Positions 1 to 10,810 of a stretch of DNA of 64,000 bases are shown here, piece after piece; the stretch's first letter is position 1; each line of letters opens with the position of its first letter. This DNA is from Cunninghamia lanceolata. Its lineage: Eukaryota; Streptophyta; Pinopsida; Cupressales; Cupressaceae. The notes under the pieces are model-generated. The model did not search any database. It had not been told where the DNA came from and was given only the letters and a program-made list of their open reading frames with translations. The stretch is taken from contig BSBN01001752.1 of the NCBI GenBank assembly GCA_027924645.1, forward strand, positions 14,278,001 to 14,342,000, written 5' to 3'. A program made the translations under genes and the position numbers.

Positions 1-137
1 TCTTTCTTTTCTTTTCTTTGTCTTTATATAATTCTCGACATAGACCCAGTAGATTGAAGTCTAAATTCTATATCCTAAAATGAAAATTGTTGTAATTACC
101 TTCCAGAGTTGGAATTCAAGCAAATACTGGAACTTTT
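1..137. repeat. Left flank of duplicated segment, copy A
   Basis: This non-coding stretch matches 22696-22832 with only scattered changes. It ends in CTTTT, the target site of the Copia insertion that starts at 138. Its reappearance directly before the second Copia copy shows that the whole locus was duplicated rather than two elements inserting independently. The duplication extends at least to the left edge of the window. Confidence 0.85.
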
Positions 138-693
138 TGTTGGTAGGCAGGGGAGGATTAATGGCTGTCTAAACAAATGCTATAACACAATAGACATAAA
201 AAACAAACACACAAAAGGCAGACTAGAGAATACATGCAAAACATGAATTTATATTTATGTATGCCATTTCAAAATACATTCAAAAACTTCTTACAAACGT
301 CAATCCAGAGCCACTGCTCTATTTTTCACACTCAAATGATATTGAGCCCCAAACCTGGAGCTGCTGTGCCAGATCATGCTACTGCACAAATTCTTCTCAT
401 GTCTGATATATTCTTCTTCTATACTCTGTTGTTCTGCTACAAACTTCTTGTTCTATGTTGGAACATTCCCTTACACCTCTGCTACTGTAGGCTTTCCTTC
501 TCTTACTTATGTGGTCAACACTTTTCCCTCCTATTTGTCTCATTCATTCATGCCCAAAAAATAGGTGCTCAAACTCTCCTTTCAAATTCAAAATCACCTA
601 CCAAATTTAAAGCTGGCAGGTGGAACGGTGCTGGGGGTAGATTTTGGAGATCCCCAAGTTTGACGCGGGGCAGGGGAATTAAATGGTCTGACG
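138..693 (-). repeat. Copia-A 3' LTR, main part
   Basis: The LTR begins TGTTGGTAGG at 138 and is interrupted at 693 by the nested element. The remaining 17 bp (7745-7761, ending CCAACA) lie beyond that insertion. The pieces together match the right LTR (11850-12421) with roughly 8-9% differences by eye. Short open frames here are not genes. Confidence 0.85.
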
Positions 694-3020
694 TGTTGGT
701 TTTTCTTCTGAATCAGCATTAGGGTTTGCCAATTCTAATGCACAGGCAGATTCAGCCAACTGAATACAGGAGGTTGCGTGAGCTCCTCCCCTTCACTTCT
801 GGTTCTGCCGCACCAAGGGGGGTTTCCCTACTTGATAAAAGTATAACCTTGACTAGCTCAATGACAGAAGAATTTAACTTGACAACAACAGGCAGAATAC
901 TCTCATGTAAGGACCAAGATTTGTGTAACAAATCACAAGGTTGGCAACATTCTTGGACATAATGTCTGGTTAGGTATGAGAGCATGCAGGGATCCTAATC
1001 CTAATCCTACAACTAACAGATGGAAGGATGAGATGGTTTGAAATGGTGTTTGGAGTTATGGGACTTTCCTAGACCCATTGAATAGACAGATTCCCAAACC
1101 AGTGCCTTATCTAGGCAGCAGAGTCATATCTAAGACTGTAAATGTCTCCCCATGACAACATAAATTCATATCCAGAGGACCTAAGAATAATGCTACTGCC
1201 TAACAGCAACATGTCCAAGAAAGAGTATCATTAATGATCATACTTAACAGATCCTATGATGCAATCTATTTCCCTTTGTATCTGATCAAAAGCCTATTTA
1301 ACTACTCCTTGAGCAGACGCAATAAATCAGACACACAGTATGCACATACTGAAAAACTTGGAAGCCCTTGACAACCTTGTTTGAAAGGAAAACAAATGAC
1401 ATACAGGAGACAATCATAAACAATACACACATAGGTGTTTTTCATTTAAAATCAATCTGCATAGAAGGCCATCACAGAGAAAATCATCATTTACAAGCCA
1501 AGATAGATTAGTACACCAGACTAAGGACCGAGTCTGTAGCAAAAAATGCCTTTCAAAATGTGAACACCTTATGTTCAGAGTCAGAGCAGAAAGCCCAAAA
1601 ACATCCAACCTCCAAAAAGTAACACAGCCAAAACCATTTATACAGAACCGTGTACATTCAGCAATTAATTACATGGCCAGAAGTCAAAAATTTGCCAGAT
1701 ACATTCCTTCCATTTGAAAATGGCCTTCACAGATTAAATGCGACAGACAGGGGGGATCTTGAGCTTTGTGCCACCACTTGAAAGTCTTCATCCACGATCA
1801 TGCAGCTTAATTGCTTGTACCGTCACCCATACCCCTGCACTATCGCCATTGATGGCTCAACAACCTGCAACCACCCAGAAGACTGTCGCAGCGATCAAAA
1901 TGGAGCTTCCTGCCAAAAGGTGCTTCTTGAGGTTTCAAATGTGTAGGGAAATTAATCCCACATGCATAGTGCGGAAACCCCTCTATCACTTTAAGAACAT
2001 CGTCACACGCATACTAAGTGTCAAGCGTTTTGCCGTGCTCGACACACGACCCTTCACCCACAGCCCATCGCCATGACATACAATATCGGCCTACCCCACA
2101 AATCTCCTGCCGATCACAGCGGTCTCGCCGATGCCTATTGTAATCCCTTGTCGGCCAGACTACTACCATCGGCCAACCCGAAAATCTCCTCGCCGATAGG
2201 CAAAAGTCATGCCGAAGACCACCTCCGTCGATGATACTTCATCGGTGAGACCAACGCGAAATCTGCCCGATAGCCACTCTATCCTCCCGTCGGCCAGAGA
2301 ATACTCCATCGGTGGACCCTTCAATAGCTATCCCGATACACAATCTCACTCCGATGGCACCCTCCAAATTCTCATCAGCCAGACACACACCGACGAGCCC
2401 CCGACGGCCAAACTCCTCGCTCCCATCGGCGAGATCAACACTATCGGAGCAACTGAACACTCCTTTGCCGACCTCAAGAGTCTTACCGATAACACCCAGG
2501 CCTCCCACCTCCGTCGGTGTGACTTACACCGTCGGAGCAACACCTCAAACCTACGCCGATGCACCAAGTCACCCCGATGGCACTCCTGATCGGGGTGACT
2601 TCCTCTATCGGTGAACCACAAAACATACTGGCCGATAAAACAAGCTCTTGGCGATATACAAAGAACACACCATGCTATTGATATGATCGCCAAGACACAT
2701 GAAAACTCATGCCGATAACACTTGAGGTACCCCCATCGGCACTACCAACATTGTCAGCAGAACCACAATATCCCTCGCCGATAGACCAAGCTCTTGGCGA
2801 TATACAAAGAACACACCATGCTATTGATATGATCGCCAAGACACATGAAAACTCATGCCGATGGGCAGAACATGATGACCCCTTCCATCAAGAAAGATGA
2901 TGTGGATGCTACAAAACACTGAAGGGGTGCCAAAACTGGAAATTTTTTTTTTTTAGATTTTTTGGGATGGTGCCTGCATGAAAATTGCTTGGAAACTGTT
3001 AGTGAATTCAGGCACCAACA
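694..3020 (-). repeat. LTR of nested gag-only element (left, 3' in element sense)
   Basis: This 2327-bp direct repeat has near-identical sequence at 5414-7739. It contains a GC-richer segment dense in CCGAT/ATCGG (about 2060-2870) and a roughly 75-bp internal direct repeat starting near 2641 and again near 2787. The short open frames here are in repetitive LTR sequence and have no recognisable product. Confidence 0.9.
2060..2870. repeat. CCGAT/ATCGG-dense segment of the LTR
   Basis: Over roughly 800 bp the pentamer CCGAT, its complement ATCGG, or a near variant (TCGGC, CCGAC) recurs about every 25-35 bp in both orientations, in a region clearly richer in GC than its surroundings. The matching part of the second LTR is about 6800-7590. 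It could be a decayed tandem repeat or an array of regulatory binding sites; the sequence alone does not decide. Confidence 0.65.
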
Positions 3021-3157
3021 GTGGCTCTGATTGGGGACGTGCAGGTGCAAGACTGCAGCGAGAACCCCAGATCTCTGGGATGCAGACCAGTGCCTTATCC
3101 ATTGGGCATAGAGTCATGAAGTTACAATGATCTGCATCACCAATCAAACTTGATGGC

Positions 3158-5101
3158 CTAAGGCCACCAAGAAAAGGAGAACCAATATTTCCCCTTATCA
3201 AACACCTTGTTCTCATCTGCATACACTGGGTCAAGCCTAAGAGTATTGCCATGCTCTGACCACAAACAAACCTGGTCATTTGCATATTCAACCTCCTGAT
3301 TTAGCTTGTCATCGTCAACCTTATGCAAACAACCCTCAGCATCAGGCAACAAGTGGATGCAGAATGTATTAGGCAATGCATACTCAAATGGAATATAACA
3401 CATGTTATCATTTGTATTAGCATTATGCATTGCAAAATGATCTCCTAGCTGGACTGAAAACTGAAAACACTCAAAGTCCACCATGCAGCTAGGAAGATCA
3501 GAGCTCATTTCATATGCTGGCCTCTCAAAAGAAAAGCTTTCAAATTCACAATTGTGCACATCATGTACACAACCAATAGCAGCACCAAACTGGAAAAGAT
3601 CAGGCTCTGGCATCTCTTTCAAATCAGGCACATTTTCACAGTCACTTACCTGATGCATGTTGTTTCCTCTTTCATCAGGATGAGAAATAGAATCTAAGCC
3701 AAAAACAATGTCTAGATCCTCACCATACTCAAATAGATCCTCATCACCATATGTGTCAAAGATGGGTGATCCAGGTACATCAGCTTGATCATAGTATGCC
3801 ATTTGTTCATGGGCAGCAGAACATGCATCTTCATCACCAATGGATTCCCTTTGTGGAGGAGTATCAGCTTGTGTGTCATAAGCAAAACAGCCATCAAATG
3901 AAAAACAATCATGCTCTGAACTAGCACTTGTTTCAATCCCTGACTGCTCTTCATGATCTCCATGTGTTTGAAAGGAAGGCAATGGGTCACACATAGGACT
4001 GTTTCTCTGTTTGCTTATATCTTCTCTATCTTGAGTACAATACTCACAATTGTCTCCACAGGTCCATTCCAAAAATTGCTCATTGCTGTCCACAATCTCG
4101 TTATTGTTTTCATGGTCATATGCCTCATCATTGCAATGGGAATCCTCACTAGTCCTTTCACTGGCATCCTCAACTGGTGAACAATCCAGTTGAGCAGTAT
4201 TGTTAGCATTATGTTCAAATACATCAGTCTCAACCTCTATGCTTTCATTTTCATTTTTATCTGCACATGATGCCATAATCATTTGGTCATTTGCAGCTTC
4301 ACAACCATTTCTCACACCAAGGCCTGGGGACAGGGATATCAACAGGCGCCCATTTCTAAATTTTTCTATATTTTCGGCGAACTTGTATGCCATCTGCATA
4401 CCTGTCACCTTGAAATCCCTCAGTATTGCACTAGAGCCCTCCTCAAAAGCTTCAAAGAATATGCCAACACAGGCTGAAATATCAGGTCTGAAGACTTCTG
4501 GGATCTGTGAAAGGGCTACTGCAAACCTATGACTGAAATCAACACATGGCTCTTCATCTTGTTTTCTAATTTTCATCAATTCTGCAACAAGATCAGCCGG
4601 TTCTTTTACAAATTCCTCTTTGAAACAGTCAGCAAGCTCATCCCAATAGGCAAAGGATCTTTTTGAAAAGCTCAAATACCAGTCTTTTGCTTTTGCATCA
4701 AAGGACCTAACAAAAAACCTCATCCACATATCCTCATCTCTGAATGAATGTTTTCCCATAAACTCATGAAAATTTTGGATATGTGCATTCCCATCACATA
4801 CACTGTGACCACTAAATCTGGGCATCTGACAGTATATCCTGGCAGACATAGTTTCTACTTTATAATCCACCCATGACAAATCCAGTTGGTCATACAAAGG
4901 ATCAAAAGGGCTGAGAAGAGGTTTAGCCTTCTGACTGGCAGACACAACAGGGTTACTGCTTTTTAACTGGGCCTGCTCAGCCTCTAAGAATATCAACCTA
5001 TTTCTTATCTCTTCTATTCTTTTATCCAACATTTCACCGCTGAGTATGTGATAATTCATACTTGGATTCATGAAATTTCTATTTTCAGACATCCTTTGCA
5101 T
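3158..5101 (-). CDS. Intact gag-like protein of the nested element (647 aa)
   Basis: The ORF runs without interruption from ATG at 5101 and is the only coding sequence of its element. Residues about 85-255 resemble a Gypsy-type retrotransposon gag domain: a phenylalanine/glycine start (RFSGHSV), an H-I-x-N-F motif, a stretch on the pattern of AKDWYLSFSKRSFAYWDELA, then LMKIRKQDEEPCVDFSHRF and a C-terminal alanine/tyrosine helix. The same pattern is seen in the plus-strand Gypsy gag at 58064-58770. Residues about 260-600 are strongly acidic and low in complexity, and no CCHC zinc knuckle is visible. The inferred role is nucleic-acid packaging into virus-like particles. An intact frame contrasts with the stop-ridden frames of other elements here, fitting recent insertion. 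Assignment to the retrotransposon gag family is by pattern, not by search. Confidence 0.75.
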   Translation of the reverse strand: MQRMSENRNFMNPSMNYHILSGEMLDKRIEEIRNRLIFLEAEQAQLKSSNPVVSASQKAKPLLSPFDPLYDQLDLSWVDYKVETMSARIYCQMPRFSGHSVCDGNAHIQNFHEFMGKHSFRDEDMWMRFFVRSFDAKAKDWYLSFSKRSFAYWDELADCFKEEFVKEPADLVAELMKIRKQDEEPCVDFSHRFAVALSQIPEVFRPDISACVGIFFEAFEEGSSAILRDFKVTGMQMAYKFAENIEKFRNGRLLISLSPGLGVRNGCEAANDQMIMASCADKNENESIEVETDVFEHNANNTAQLDCSPVEDASERTSEDSHCNDEAYDHENNNEIVDSNEQFLEWTCGDNCEYCTQDREDISKQRNSPMCDPLPSFQTHGDHEEQSGIETSASSEHDCFSFDGCFAYDTQADTPPQRESIGDEDACSAAHEQMAYYDQADVPGSPIFDTYGDEDLFEYGEDLDIVFGLDSISHPDERGNNMHQVSDCENVPDLKEMPEPDLFQFGAAIGCVHDVHNCEFESFSFERPAYEMSSDLPSCMVDFECFQFSVQLGDHFAMHNANTNDNMCYIPFEYALPNTFCIHLLPDAEGCLHKVDDDKLNQEVEYANDQVCLWSEHGNTLRLDPVYADENKVFDKGKYWFSFSWWP

Positions 5102-5392
5102 TCCTAAGACCTATAGCCTCCCCTGGCATCTAACTTATGCAGTAGAACAATAAATATAAGTGGGAGGAAACAGGGTACCTTTTCTCATACAAATGCTGAA
5201 GTCTGAAAAGCACATTTTCTGTCACAACACACATCAACTTTCATGTGCATTCAGGATTTTTGCAGAGTCGCCACCTCTCCAAAGAGGACAAAATTTACAG
5301 CAGCTGAAAGCTCATCAAATATGTTTCTGAGTTCATTCCACCAGCAGAGCAAAACTTCACCAGAGACTATAGGATATAACTTTACATCAACA

Positions 5393-5410
5393 TCCCCAGC
5401 GGAGTCGCCA
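5393..5410 (-). promoter_or_regulatory. Putative primer binding site of nested element
   Basis: Read on the minus strand, three bases after the LTR boundary comes TGGCGACTCCGCTGGGGA. It begins with the TGG expected opposite a tRNA CCA end. Its first ten bases match the candidate primer site of the Gypsy element at 57796. The tRNA species was not determined. Confidence 0.55.
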
Positions 5411-5413
5411 CTT

Positions 5414-7739
5414 TGTTGGTTTTTCTTCTGAATCAGCATTAGGGTTTGCCAGTTCTAATGCACAGGCAGATTCAGCCAACTGAATACAGGAGGTTGCGTG
5501 AGCTCCTCCCCTTCACTTCTGGTTCTGCCGCACCAAGGGGGGTTTCCCTACTTGATAAAAGTATAACCTTGACTAGCTCAATGACAGAAGAATTTAACTT
5601 GACAACAACAGGCAGAATACTCTCATGTAAGGACCAAGATTTGTGTAACAAATCACAAGGTTGGCAACATTCTTGGACATAATGTCTGGTTAGGTATGAG
5701 AGCATGCAGGGATCCTAATCCTAATCCTACAACTAACAGATGGAAGGATGAGATGGTTTGAAATGGTGTTTGGAGTTATGGGACTTTCCTAGACCCATTG
5801 AACAGATAGATTCCCAAACCAGTGCCTTATCTGGGCAGCAGAGTCATATCTAAGACTGTAAATGTCTCCCCATGACAACATAAATTCATATCCAGAGGAC
5901 CTAAGAATAATGCTACTGCCTAACAGCAACATGTCCAAGAAAGAGTATCATTAATGATCATACTTAACAGATCCTATGATGCAATCTATTTCCCTTTGTA
6001 TCTGATCAAAAGCCTATTTAACTACTCATTGAGTAGACGCAATAAATCAGACACACAGTATGCACATACTGAAAAACTTGGAAGCCCTTGACAACCTTGT
6101 TTGAAAGGAAAACAAATGACATACAGAAGACAATCATAAACAATACACACACAGGTGTTTTTTATTTAAAATCAATCTGCATAGAAGGCCATCATAGAGA
6201 AAATCATCATTTACAAGCCAAGATAGATTAGTACACCAGACTAAGGACCGAGTCTGTAGCAAAAAATGCCTTTCAAAATGTGAACACCTTATGTTCAGAG
6301 TCAGAGCAGAAAGCCCAAAAACATCCAACCTCCAAAAAGTAACACAGCCAAAACCATTTATACAGAACCGTGTACATTCAACAATTAATTACATAGCCAG
6401 AAGTCAAAAATTTGCCAGATACATTCCTTCCATTTGAAAATGGCCTTCACAGATTAAATGTGACAGACAGGGGGGATCTTGAGCTTTGTGCCACCACTTG
6501 AAAGTCTTCATCCACGATCAGGCAGCTTAATTGCTTGTACCGTCACCCATACCCCTGCACTATCGCCATTGATGGCTCAACAACCCGCAACCACCCAGAA
6601 GACTGTCGCAGCGATCAAAATGGAGCTTCCCGCCAAAAGGTGCTTCCTGAGGTTTCAAATGTGTAGGGAAATTAATCCCACATGCATAGTGTGGAAACCC
6701 CTCTATCACTTTAAGAACATCGTCACACGCATACTAAGTGTCGAGTGTTTTGCCGTGCTCGACACACGACCCTTCACCCATAGCCCATCGCCATGACATA
6801 CAATATCGGCCTACCCCACAAATCTCCTGCCGATCACAGCGGTCTCGCCGATGCCTATTGTAATCCCCTGTCGGCCAGACTACTACCATCGGCCAACCCG
6901 AAAATCTCCTCGCCGATAGGCAAAAGTCATGCCGAAGACCACCTCCGTCGATGATACTTCATCAGTGAGACCAACGCGAAATCTGCCCGATAGCCACTCT
7001 ATCCTCCCGTCGGCCAGAGAATACTCCATCGGTGGACCCTTCAATAGCTATCCCGATACACAATCTCACTCCGATGGCACCCTCCAAATTCTCATTGGCC
7101 AGACACACACCGATGAGCCCCCGACGGCCAAACTCCTCGCTCCCATCGGCGAGATCAACACTATCGGAGCAACTGAACACTCCTTTGCCGACCTCAAGAG
7201 TCTTACCGATAACACCCAGGCCTCCCACCTCCGTCGGTGTGACTTACACCGTCGGAGCAACACCTCAAACCTACGCCGATGCACCAAGTCACCCCGATGG
7301 CACTCCTGATCGGGTGACTTCCTCTATCGGCGAACCACAAAACATACTGGCTGATAAAACAAGCTCTTGGCGATATACAAAGAACACACCATGCTATTGA
7401 TATGATCGCCAAGACACATGAAAACTCATGCCGATAACACTTGAGGTACCCCCATCGGCACGACCAACATTGTCGGCAGAACCACAATATCCCTCGCCGA
7501 TAGACCAAGCTCTTGGCGATATACAAAGAACACACCATGCTATTGATATGATCGCCAAGACACATGAAAACTCATGCCGATGGGCAGAACATGATGACCC
7601 CTTCCATCAAGAAAGATGATGTGGATGCTACAAAACACTGAAGGGGTGCCAAAACTGGAAATTTTTTTTTTTTGGATTTTTTGGGATGGTGCCTGCATGA
7701 AAATTGCTTGGAAACTGTCAGTGAATTCAGGCACCAACA
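5414..7739 (-). repeat. LTR of nested gag-only element (right, 5' in element sense)
   Basis: This is the second LTR, nearly identical to 694-3020. In element sense it is the promoter-bearing 5' LTR upstream of the gag ORF. The CCGAT-dense segment and the roughly 75-bp internal duplication (near 7360 and 7507) are present here too. Confidence 0.9.
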
Positions 7740-7799
7740 TGATGGAAGATTAATTCCAACACTCCCCCTTAATCTGAAGTCAAATGTCATTTTACAATT

Positions 7800-8110
7800 T
7801 TCTTTCCGGAATTGATCTCTGGAGTTATACCTTTGCATTTGCCTTTCCAGAGCAGATCTCTGGAGCTGTTTCTATCATTCTGGATCACCTTCAAAGCTCT
7901 TTTCTACATCTCCGAAGCACTCTATCTGCATCTCCAAAGCTGACTCCCTGCATCTTCGGAGCTCTGTTTTTGCATCTCTGGAGCATCTCCAGAGCTGCAC
8001 ATACCTTCCAGAGTTGAACCTCTGGAGCTCTATTATTGTCTTTCTGGAGCTGAACCTCTAGAGCTATCTTCTTTTCGGGGATGCACACCTCCAGAGCTAT
8101 TGACAATGCC
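7800..8110 (-). repeat. CTCCRGAG minisatellite coding the Copia-A Pol C-terminal tail
   Basis: Imperfect repeats centred on CTCCGGAG or CTCCAGAG (often GAGCTCCAGAG) recur every 20-35 bp. Read on the minus strand they follow RNase H and encode a tail of the type SSRGSAPERQ. The same tail is in frame in copy B at 23524-23720. The motif also fills 9100-9330, between integrase and the reverse transcriptase remnant. Confidence 0.7.
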
Positions 8111-9095
8111 AAGCCTATCTCTTAGGTGTTCAAAAGAATCTTTTGGCAATGCCTTGGTAAAAATGTCAGCGAGCTGCTGCTCAGATCTGCAATACTGTAA
8201 TTCAATCTCTCCTCGTTCTACCAACTCCCTTATGAAATGATAACAGATCTCAATGTGCTTGGTTCATCCGTGGAAGACTGAATTCTTTGTCAGGGCTATT
8301 GTTGAAACATTGTCACAATGAATGGTAGTACTATCTTCTTGCTGCTCATTCAAGTCTGCAAGGATCCTTCAAAACCAAATAGCCTGACAAGCTGTTGCAT
8401 TTGCTACAATATACTCAGCTTCTGTTGTAAAGAGAGAGAGACAATGGGCTACTTCTTGGATGCCCATGATATCACGCCTGAACCCATGTGAAATATATAG
8501 CTAGATGTGCTCTTCTGGTCATCTACATTACCTGCCCAATCACTATCCGTGAAACCAACCAACTTAAACTCATTAGAAACATCATACAAGATGCCATAAC
8601 CTGTTGTGCCATTCACATATCTCAGGATCCTCTTTCCTACTTGCCAATGTGTGTCCTTAGGCTTCTCCATGAACCTAGAAATTAGGCCTAGTAGCTGTCA
8701 AATACATGAGGCTTCCAACCGTGCTCTTGTAGAGGGTTGGGTTTACTTCCTTGCTGTTGTCCTCTTTACTAAATTTCAGACCTGTAGCTATTGGTGTAGG
8801 GGTAGTTTTACTATTCTCCATTTTAAATCTCTTCACAATTTGTTTGGCATAGTTAGTTTGTGAAATAAATATGTCATGCCCTATTTGTTTGACCTTAATG
8901 CTAAGAAAATCCTTTAGCAGACCTAAGTCTGTCATCTCAAACTCATTCTTCATTGCCTCTTTGAAATCAACAATGAAAAGATCAGTATTGCCAGTAAAAG
9001 TTAGATCATCTACTTACAAAATAACAATCAAAATATTACCTTTAGCTGCTTTGATGTAAAGAGTAGGCTCACAACTGCTTTTACTAAAGCCATTA
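8033..9095 (-). pseudogene. Copia-A Pol: reverse transcriptase C-terminus and RNase H (broken)
   Basis: The minus-strand reading begins FSKSSCEPTLYIKAAKGN, which is the C-terminal half of a Copia reverse transcriptase. The catalytic YVDD is preserved only as stop-VDD, with TAA replacing the tyrosine codon near 9012. It continues with the conserved EFEMTDLGLLKDF, the PTLYKSTVGSLMYLTATRP block, and an RNase H with FTDSDWAGNVDDQKSTS. A TAG stop (8449-8451), shared with copy B, follows WASKK. A 2-base insertion in the CT run near 8430 shifts the frame of copy A only. The last part reads through CRSEQQLADIFTKALPKDS into the repetitive tail. The N-terminal reverse transcriptase fingers and palm are missing. 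Confidence 0.8.
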
Positions 9096-9099
9096 CTGT

Positions 9100-9330
9100 A
9101 CTGCTAACCTCTGGAGCTGCTGCTCTGCTAAACTCTAGAGCTGCAGATCTCCGGAGTTACAGACCTCCGGAGCTGCTGATCTCCGGAGTTGCTATGCTGC
9201 TGTACACCTCTGGAGCTGCTCTGCTAAACACCTCTGGAACTACTGTTCTCCAATGCTCTACGGTAGTTTCTCCCCAAGCTTCTACTCTCCGTAGTTCCTC
9301 CAGAGTTGCTGTCCTCCGGAGATTCTTCAT
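9100..9330 (-). repeat. CTCCGGAG minisatellite at the integrase/RT junction of Copia-A
   Basis: At least eight CTCCGGAG or CTCTGGAG cores occur here. Translated on the minus strand they give serine/arginine/glycine-rich stretches such as SSSRGV, interrupted by stops. The missing N-terminal half of reverse transcriptase should lie here, so the repeat sits at a deletion or replacement point. Copy B lacks most of this array through a further deletion. Confidence 0.65.
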
Positions 9331-10760
9331 CTTCAAGGGGTATTATAACTGAAATACCTGTGGTGCTGTCCACCATTCCATCCCATGCTTCATTCTCAAT
9401 GAACTCAACATCCCTACTAATCACAACCTTTTTGGTGATGGGATTATACAATCTCTAGGCTTTTGACTCTTCACTATAGCCTATGAAGATACATTTCTCA
9501 CCTCTATCATCAAATTTCTACCTCTTCTATTTAGGCATGAATGCATATGCCACACACCCGAACATTCTTAGATGTTCAACACTCCATTTGCTGTTTGTCC
9601 ATGCCTCTTGTGGAATCCTATCACGAACAGCCTTTGTAGGACACCTATTCAATAGGTAAACCGCTGTTGCTACAGCTTCACCCCAAAAATCATGTGATAG
9701 TCCTTTTTCTTTCAGCATGCTTGTTGCCATCTCTTGAATGGTTCTATTTTTCCTTTCAGCCACTCCATTTTGTTGTGGAGTATACCTAGTTGTAAAATGC
9801 TTATCAATGCCTTCATTCCTGCAAAAATTCATAAATTCCTTAGAGATATACTCTCCCCCTCTATCTGTTCTTAGGGCTTTGATATAGTGGCTGCTTTACT
9901 TTTCAACTAATGCCTTAAACCATTTGAATTTCTTGAAGGCTTCTGATTTGTTCTTCAAAAAATAAACCTAGATTTTTCTGCTGTAATCATCTATGAATGT
10001 CATAAAATAAGTATTTCCAGCGAAGGTGTGGGTCTTCATGGGACCACACAAATCTAAGTGCACCAATTCCAATGGTGTTTTTTCTCTCCTAGAATACCCT
10101 AATTGAAAGGGTTGTCTATGCTACTTTCCTAAAATGCAAGCTTCACATTTTCCATCAGGCTCTACAATGTTTGGTAGCCCTCTAACCATGCCTTTCTTGG
10201 ACAATAAACTCAAACTAGAAAAGGTTAAGTGCCCATACCTCAAATGCCACAATTTGGATGGGTCTTTGATGACTATCCTAAAGGCTAATTGTTGTCCCAC
10301 TGCTATGAGCACAGGAGATAGTGCTGGAAACTACGCCAGAGATAGTGTCAGAGATGGCACTAGAGACTCTATGTGTATCCTAAGATGAAACATTCTATTT
10401 CTTGTCATCTGCATTACTGTAATCACTTTCTTACTGCCTCCTTTGTCAAATATTGTGCACTCTCCATTTTCCATCAAGATTTTATAACCATTTCAGACCA
10501 TCTGTCTAATGCTCCATAGGTTATGTTTTATGCTAGGGGCATAATATACATCCTGGATCTTCCTCCTTTCACCATTCTTGGACTGAATGTTGACAGTACC
10601 TTTTCCCATGACGAGAACTTGCTCATTGTTTTCCCATTTTTATTTCACTCTTAATGCTGCTATCTATGGAGGCAAAGAATTTTTTATTTCCACTCATGTG
10701 GTTGCTACAACCGATGTCTAGATACCATACTTCATCACTACTCCTCTCAGCAAGGTTGCA
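9224..10760 (-). pseudogene. Copia-A Pol: protease and integrase (broken)
   Basis: In minus-strand order there is a protease active-site region reading WYLDIGCSNHM near 10711-10725, where copy B has the canonical DSG, so the serine is lost. A GAG-pre-integrase zinc region follows (LWHLRYGHL ... CEACILGK, 10121-10250). The integrase core has FIDDYSRKI, RTDRGGEY and the glutamate of GVAERKNRTIQE, giving the DDE triad, then LRMFGCVAYAFMPK and NPITKKVVISRDVEF. In-frame stops include TAG at 9968-9970 (expected tryptophan) and at 9518-9520, both shared with copy B. A short repeat with core GCCAGAGATAGT lies at 10310-10370. Confidence 0.8.
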
Positions 10761-10810
10761 AACAATAAATACATTTAACTGTTTTTCATTTTCAGCCTTG
10801 TTCTCATTTG

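Larger units (their letters stand above)
694..7739 (-). mobile_element. Nested non-autonomous gag-only LTR retrotransposon (TR-GAG/LARD-like)
   Basis: A 7046-bp element has long LTRs at 694-3020 and 5414-7739 that start TGTTGG and end CCAACA. It sits in the Copia-A LTR and is flanked by TGACG (689-693) and TGATG (7740-7744), a 5-bp target duplication with one C-to-T change. The uninterrupted Copia-B LTR at 23393 shows the empty site. The LTRs differ by roughly 1-2% by eye, so the insertion is much younger than its host element. The internal region of about 2.4 kb carries a single gag-like ORF and no protease, integrase or reverse transcriptase, so mobility would depend on proteins from another element. 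Confidence 0.88.

Noticed and set aside
2209..2693. Overlapping open frames on both strands inside the long LTR
   Set aside because: They arise from the GC-richer CCGAT repeat segment, which lacks stop codons by composition; no protein family pattern.
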